From NCBI GenBank assembly GCA_021790375.1, contig JAJYEB010000003.1, positions 1-18,670 on the forward strand: a stretch of DNA of 18,670 bases. The letters run 5' to 3'. This DNA comes from Chloroflexota bacterium (GTDB lineage Bacteria; Chloroflexota; Limnocylindria; Limnocylindrales; CSP1-4). Under the pieces are notes generated by a model. It did not search any database. It had not been told where the DNA came from and was given only the letters and a program-made list of their open reading frames with translations. Shown in pieces: positions 14,673-18,670 of the stretch. The position numbers and the translations under genes were made by a program. The first letter of the stretch is position 1, and each line of letters starts with the position of its first letter.

Positions 14673-15346
14673 TCCGGCGCCGCCCCCGCCTCGTAGGTAA
14701 GGAGCCCAAGGCCCACGAAGAGCGCGGCCTGGATGCCGGTGAGGGCAAGCGGAGCTAGGGCGTCGCCGGGGCGCCCGCCCAACGCTGCGTCGTTCGCGCC
14801 GATGCTCGCCAGCAGCGTCGGCACCAGAAGTGGCAACAGGACGACTGGCAACAGCAGCGTCTGGTGGATCGTCCTCGTCGATAGCGTCACCGCCAGCACC
14901 GCAGCGGCGGAAGCCGCCACGGCCGTGAGCATGGCCGCGGCGACGATGATCGACAGCACCGCGGCGACGGAGACGTCCAGCAGCGCGGCGGCGAGCGCCC
15001 AGAGCACGACCTGCAGCCCCATCAGGAGGACGGCGAGGGCGGCCGTGCGACCCAGGAACAGCGCACGCCGGTCGCCCACGAGCAGCCAGAGCGCCGAGAA
15101 CACATCCTGTTCGTGGTCGATGTGATCCAGGCGATCGCCGACGGCCACGGCAATGAAGGCCGTAGCAAGGGCGACGAGACCCGGGGCGAGGGCCCGCAAC
15201 CGTCCCGCATCGGGCCCTGCAGCAAGCGCGCCCAGGAGCAGCACGAGGCCGCCGAGGAGCGCCGCTGCGGCAAGCGCGGCGCGTGTTCGGAACTCGATAC
15301 GCAACGCGACGCGCGCGAGGCACAGCGCGTCCGCGATCGTGCTCAC
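14669..15346 (-). CDS. ccmB: Heme exporter-complex permease CcmB
   Basis: A 225-aa, six-span membrane partner of the CcmA ATPase. Recognisable CcmB features are the N-terminal RVALRIEFRTR, the DHEQDVFSALWLLVGDRRALFLGR segment (about 78-101), where the coupling helix lies, and ALAVTLSTRTIHQTLLLPVVLLPLLVP (about 149-175). CcmAB uses ATP to release holo-CcmE from the CcmCD complex. The GTG start at 15346 overlaps the ccmA stop as GTGA. Confidence 0.92.
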   Translation of the reverse strand: MSTIADALCLARVALRIEFRTRAALAAAALLGGLVLLLGALAAGPDAGRLRALAPGLVALATAFIAVAVGDRLDHIDHEQDVFSALWLLVGDRRALFLGRTAALAVLLMGLQVVLWALAAALLDVSVAAVLSIIVAAAMLTAVAASAAAVLAVTLSTRTIHQTLLLPVVLLPLLVPTLLASIGANDAALGGRPGDALAPLALTGIQAALFVGLGLLTYEAGAAPE

Positions 15347-16044
15347 GCGTCGAGCGCCGCGTGAGGCCACGGCCCCGGCGCGTCATCCGAGACAATCTGC
15401 CCGCCATAGAGGCGGACAAGTCGGGTCGCGATGGTGCGGACAACTACCTCTTCGTGGGCTGCGAGGACGACCAGCCGCCCCAGCGCCGCGAATTCGAGGA
15501 GGACGGCGGCGGCGGCCTCGCCCGCAGCCGCGTCCAGGGAGGCGAACGGCTCGTCGAGCAGCAGCACATCGGGATCAGCGGTGAGTGCCCGGGCCACCGC
15601 GACTCGACGCAACGTGCCCGACGAGAGCTGCAGGCACGGCGTGCCAAGGCAGGACGTCAGCCCGAGGCGCTCGCACAGCCGCAGGCCCGTCTCGATATCG
15701 CGCCGAGCGAGTTGCGCAGTCAGCCGCAGGTTCTCGAACGGCGTCAGGGCCATGTAAAGATGGGCTTCGTGACCGACATGCGCGACACGGTGGCTCCGGT
15801 CGCCGACGGTTCCGGTCCAGGTGACTCGACCGGACGTAGGCGCCGTCAGTCCCGCCAGGATCCGCAGCAGGGTCGTCTTGCCCGACGCGTTGGGTCCCAG
15901 GAGCGCGACGAGCTCGCCCGATCTGACGTCGAGGTCCGCTCGCCAGAGCGCGACGGTGCCGCCGTACAGCTTCGTGACCGTGCTCGCGCGCAGGACGGCC
16001 TTGTCGGGGGCGAGGGCGGACGCCGGGATGGGACGCAGCATCAT
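15343..16044 (-). CDS. ccmA: ATP-binding protein CcmA
   Basis: A 233-aa ABC ATPase. Walker A is GPNASGKT (50-57), the Q-loop region is HVGHEAHLYMALTPFENL, the signature is LSSGTLRRVAVARAL (140-154), Walker B is VLLLDEP (160-166) and the switch histidine is H197 in AAHEE. The signature is LSSGT rather than LSGGQ; CcmA proteins often vary here. It is the first gene of the ccm operon. ATG 16044 is followed directly by a second ATG at 16041; no strong ribosome-binding site is visible. A 128-bp gap from the CAP-domain gene probably holds the operon promoter. Confidence 0.93.
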   Translation of the reverse strand: MMLRPIPASALAPDKAVLRASTVTKLYGGTVALWRADLDVRSGELVALLGPNASGKTTLLRILAGLTAPTSGRVTWTGTVGDRSHRVAHVGHEAHLYMALTPFENLRLTAQLARRDIETGLRLCERLGLTSCLGTPCLQLSSGTLRRVAVARALTADPDVLLLDEPFASLDAAAGEAAAAVLLEFAALGRLVVLAAHEEVVVRTIATRLVRLYGGQIVSDDAPGPWPHAALDA

Positions 16045-16074
16045 CTGTCTCTGGCGGCACTTGGCCGCGGCAGT

Positions 16075-16084
16075 CTACTACGGG
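16075..16084 (-). promoter_or_regulatory. Possible half-site CCCGTAGTAG upstream of ccmA
   Basis: On the minus strand CCCGTAGTAG lies 31-40 bp before the ccmA ATG and matches the right half of the palindrome at 598-615 (CCCGTAGTGG) at 9 of 10 positions. The left half is not conserved. It is a weak candidate that needs independent support. Confidence 0.2.
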
Positions 16085-16172
16085 TATGTCGGATGTGCCT
16101 TCCTGCGGCACTGCCACCCGCGCTCACCATCGCCCTTGCCGCGTGAGGGCGGCGTCCCCAGACGCGCGGCCA

Positions 16173-17102
16173 TCAGCGGGACCCGTGGGCGCTGAGGAAT
16201 GTCTCAAGGAGCGTTTCGAGGAGGCCTGGCTGCGGTCCGTCATCCACGATCCGCTGGCTGCCGGCCGTTGACGAAGGCACGTCGGCCGGAGATGGCGGCG
16301 CTGGCGCGATGGGCGATGGCGCGACGAGGGTGGGTGTCGGCGTCGCCGCCGTGGCCACAGACGCTTCCGGCTCAGGCGTGCCCGTCGCGGTCGCGGAGGG
16401 GCTCCGGGTGGGCACAGACATCGGCGGTGCGGTTGCGGCTGGAGGAGGTGGCGTTCGCGTGGGCGCCGGCCCCGCCGTGCTGGCCGGCCGGAGGGAGGGG
16501 CGTGACGTCGGCACGGGTGTCGCTCGCGCCGTCGGCCGTGGGGCAGGCTTCGGCGCCGCAGCTGTCTGTTTGAAGAGCACGGTGTACTTGATGATCCCGT
16601 CCGCGCCCTTGTAGGCGCCGATGCCCACCGAGTCCCACTGTCTGCCCAGGATTATCGAACGGTGCTCCGGGGAGTTCATGAACATCTGCTGGATCAGCGA
16701 TGTCGCCTCGCCATCCGACGCGTTGTTCCATCCGATGTTCTCGCCGGCGAGCACATACCGGATGCCACGCTGATCCAAATAGTGGAACACCAGGTAGCCC
16801 TCGGGCGGGATCTCGTGCGAGAAGTAGTCCCTGATGGACATGTCCTGGGATCGCCATCGGGCGACGGCGGCCAGTGGATCGTCCCACCGGAGCGGCGCGA
16901 GGCCGACGGACGCCCGTGCCTGGTTTGTGAGGGCGAACAGCAACTGCTCGTCGGCGGAGCTGAACGACCCGGCATCCCACGCGCGGACGGGGGGCGCGAC
17001 CGCCAGCGCCAGCGCTGATGCGAGGACCATGAACAGCACCGCTGAGGTCATGCGGCTGAACGGCAATCGGCGCCGGGCGTGCGGGTTCACACGTGGCTCC
17101 AT
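16173..17102 (-). CDS. Secreted CAP (SCP/PR-1-like) domain protein with Pro/Thr-rich tail
   Basis: A 309-aa exported protein. The signal peptide has a basic n-region and hydrophobic core (about 19-38) with a cleavage region near VRAWDA. The CAP domain (about 50-180) shows LLFALTNQARASVGLAPLRW, RDYFSHEIPPEG (H96), LAGENIGW (E121), MNSPEHRSIILG (H147) and DSVGIGAY, matching the bacterial YkwD-type family. Residues 181-290 are low complexity (Pro, Thr, Ala, Ser), likely an extended wall-spanning or glycosylated stalk, followed by a short acidic-hydrophobic end. The function of bacterial CAP proteins is mostly unknown. ATG 17102 gives a normal signal peptide; ATG 17051 and TTG 17120 are alternatives, and none has a ribosome-binding site. 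Confidence 0.88.
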   Translation of the reverse strand: MEPRVNPHARRRLPFSRMTSAVLFMVLASALALAVAPPVRAWDAGSFSSADEQLLFALTNQARASVGLAPLRWDDPLAAVARWRSQDMSIRDYFSHEIPPEGYLVFHYLDQRGIRYVLAGENIGWNNASDGEATSLIQQMFMNSPEHRSIILGRQWDSVGIGAYKGADGIIKYTVLFKQTAAAPKPAPRPTARATPVPTSRPSLRPASTAGPAPTRTPPPPAATAPPMSVPTRSPSATATGTPEPEASVATAATPTPTLVAPSPIAPAPPSPADVPSSTAGSQRIVDDGPQPGLLETLLETFLSAHGSR

Positions 17103-17290
17103 GCAGGGACACTCGCCCAAGCTATGGCTCGCGATCCCCGTGCCCTATGGCCCAGACGTCCGGTCGCACCCAGGAAGGCAGTACGGGTCAGGTCATCAGG
17201 AGTGCCTACATGTCCTGGCGGTCGGGGTCTGTCAAGCCCTCTCTGCCAGCCTCTGCGCCAGGCCCGGTGGGTAAAGTAAATGGGCGCTGG

Positions 17291-17309
17291 GTGCCATAGA
17301 ACGTGGCAC
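17291..17309. repeat. Inverted repeat GTGCCA-N7-TGGCAC upstream of transposase
   Basis: Perfect 6-bp arms with a 7-bp spacer, 23 bp before the transposase ATG. It may be a transposase-binding site, an operator, or part of the element's left end. An element boundary and target duplication cannot be defined because the right end is outside the window. Confidence 0.35.
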
Positions 17310-17332
17310 ACGCACCCGGCACGCTCCGGGTC

Positions 17333-18670
17333 ATGAAGGAGAACGAGGTCGCACCGCGTCGCCCGCGCGGGAGACCGCCCAGGCAGGTCGAGAACCGCCC
17401 GACCGCGTGTCCTGACGGGCATCGGGGGCGGTTGCTGCTCTGGGGCCGCCGGACCTGGGCGAGCACACCCTACCGCCGCCAGCGCATGCAGTGCCTACCC
17501 TCTGACGGCACGCCTGCGCACACGTTCTCGATCGGGCGGCGGCAGGCGGCGGCCTCCCACCCCCACGGCGAGGAGTGCCCGACCTGCGACGTGCGCCCCG
17601 GCCTCGCGCTCGGACCGGTCGCCCGGACCGACCACTTCCACACCGCCAACGAGGTCGCCCGCCTGCTCCAACTCGCCGGGCGCGGGACCTCGCTCCGGCG
17701 ATCCAGCCTGACCGTCCGGCTCGAAAGCCACCACTACGTCGAGGACCACCACGGGATGCGGCGGGCGAGCCGCGCGTTCGCGCTCGCCGCCCGTTACCTC
17801 GACCTGTTCGCGCCCCGGATCGACGAACGGCTCGCGCCCAAGCGCTGGCCCCGGATCCTCGTCCTCGATTCCACGCCGCTCAACATCCGGGCCTACGACG
17901 CCGAGCTGCACGTTCCCGGCTGGGATCCCGAGGAACGGGGCGGGGCGATCCTCGCGGCGACCGGGAGCGATGATCCGGGGCTCCCAATGATGGCCTGGCG
18001 GATCGGCGTGGCCGGCGACGAGACGACCGAATCGTGGCTCGACTTCCTGTCGGGCTTCGACCCCGACGGCCCCGGCCCCGAGTGGGTGGTGGCCGACGGC
18101 TCGAAGGCGATCGCCGCCGCCGTGCGCCAGCGATGGCCCAACGCGATCTTCTACTCCTGCGAGTTCCACCTCGGGCGCGCGCTCCGGGGCGCCGCCTACC
18201 GCGACGGCATCCACGCCGACCACGAGGCCCACGCCGAGCTGTTCGCCCGGGCGTTCTGGTCCGAGGAGGACTGGAACGCGCTGGGCGAGTTCATCGACCA
18301 GGAGCAGGCGGCCCACCTCGCCGGCTGGTGGCTCGACAACGACGCCCTCGTGCGCGAGCAGGTCCGTCTCCGCACGGCGCACTTCGGCTTCCCCCGCAGC
18401 AACGGCGCGACCGAGCACCTCCTCGACTGGATCGACGGGCGCTTCCCGCACGAGCGGCGCTTCCGGCTGCGGAACGCGAACCGGCTCCGCAACGTGTTCG
18501 CGCTCATGCGAGCCGAGCAGGCGGGCCAGTCCGACCTCACGACCTACGCCGCGATCGTCAAGCGCGAGATGGCGAGGCTCGCATCCGACGAGCATCTCGC
18601 CTGGGGCAGCGGCGACGACCGGGCCGACGCGATCAGCTCGCTCGGCGCGCTGATCGTCGCCGCCGACGCC
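17333..18670 (+). CDS. DDE transposase (IS256/Mutator-like layout), 3' truncated by window end
   Basis: The frame is open for 446 codons from ATG 17333 to the window end. The N-terminus is basic, with a zinc-binding-like Cys/His region (TACPDGH, RMQCLP, EECPTCDVRPG at 81-90). The catalytic core shows ILVLDSTPLNIR (D179), EWVVADGSKAI (D255), YSCEFHLGRAL with the C276-x2-H279 pair typical of IS256/Mutator-type DDE enzymes, and SNGATEHLLDWIDGRF (E361 as candidate catalytic glutamate). Exact IS family is uncertain. GTG 17303 is an alternative start inside the inverted repeat at 17291-17309. The ATG has no clear ribosome-binding site, common for transposases. No frameshift or stop is visible, so it may be intact. 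Confidence 0.8.
   Translation, partial: MKENEVAPRRPRGRPPRQVENRPTACPDGHRGRLLLWGRRTWASTPYRRQRMQCLPSDGTPAHTFSIGRRQAAASHPHGEECPTCDVRPGLALGPVARTDHFHTANEVARLLQLAGRGTSLRRSSLTVRLESHHYVEDHHGMRRASRAFALAARYLDLFAPRIDERLAPKRWPRILVLDSTPLNIRAYDAELHVPGWDPEERGGAILAATGSDDPGLPMMAWRIGVAGDETTESWLDFLSGFDPDGPGPEWVVADGSKAIAAAVRQRWPNAIFYSCEFHLGRALRGAAYRDGIHADHEAHAELFARAFWSEEDWNALGEFIDQEQAAHLAGWWLDNDALVREQVRLRTAHFGFPRSNGATEHLLDWIDGRFPHERRFRLRNANRLRNVFALMRAEQAGQSDLTTYAAIVKREMARLASDEHLAWGSGDDRADAISSLGALIVAADA

Noticed and set aside
17495..18595. Long minus-strand open frame (366 codons)
   Set aside because: Lies wholly antisense to the plus-strand frame with clear DDE transposase motifs; its Val/Arg/Gly/Glu-rich composition is typical of a mirror frame in high-GC DNA.

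Overview
The window is 18.7 kb of very GC-rich bacterial DNA. Codons are strongly G/C-ending, start codons are often GTG, and many genes overlap by 4 bp. These traits together with the gene content (a System I cytochrome c maturation cluster with ccdA, DUF3105, DUF302, DUF2892 and BlaI/M56 genes) fit a high-GC Chloroflexota-like or actinobacterial-like aerobe. That placement is an inference from style and families; there is no rRNA or other marker here to settle it.

Layout. (1) 3-527: the 3' part of a PLP-dependent cystathionine beta-synthase/cysteine synthase that stops before any CBS-domain pair. (2) 662-1390: a membrane-anchored DUF3105 protein preceded by two palindromes. (3) 1474-3541, minus strand: a probable five-gene operon in the order 124-aa unknown protein, 57-aa His-rich single-span protein, DUF2892 membrane protein, class I methyltransferase, DUF302 protein. 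(4) 3734-4936, minus: an Lgt-type membrane protein with an extra N-terminal beta-rich domain. Its upstream region carries a palindrome almost identical to the one before the DUF3105 gene. (5) 4937-5486: noncoding, ending in a strong hairpin. (6) 5487-7671, minus: lipoprotein, CCxHH multi-span membrane protein, EamA transporter and HMA-like small protein. (7) 7792-8961, plus, divergent from (6): a BlaI/MecI/CopY repressor and a short M56 membrane metalloprotease. Regions (6) and (7) look like one regulated, possibly metal-related locus. (8) 9129-16044, minus: a complete ccmABCDEFGH-ccdA operon. (9) 16173-17102, minus: a secreted CAP-domain protein with a long Pro/Thr-rich tail. (10) 17333-18670, plus: a DDE transposase running off the window end.

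How the genes work together. In region (8), CcmABCD load heme onto CcmE, CcmFH attach it to apocytochromes, and CcdA passes reductant to CcmG to keep the CXXCH cysteines reduced. Regions (3) and (6)/(7) have no assigned pathway. Their small Cys/His-bearing membrane proteins, HMA fold and CopY-class repressor suggest metal or redox handling. No tRNA, rRNA, CRISPR array or replication origin was seen.
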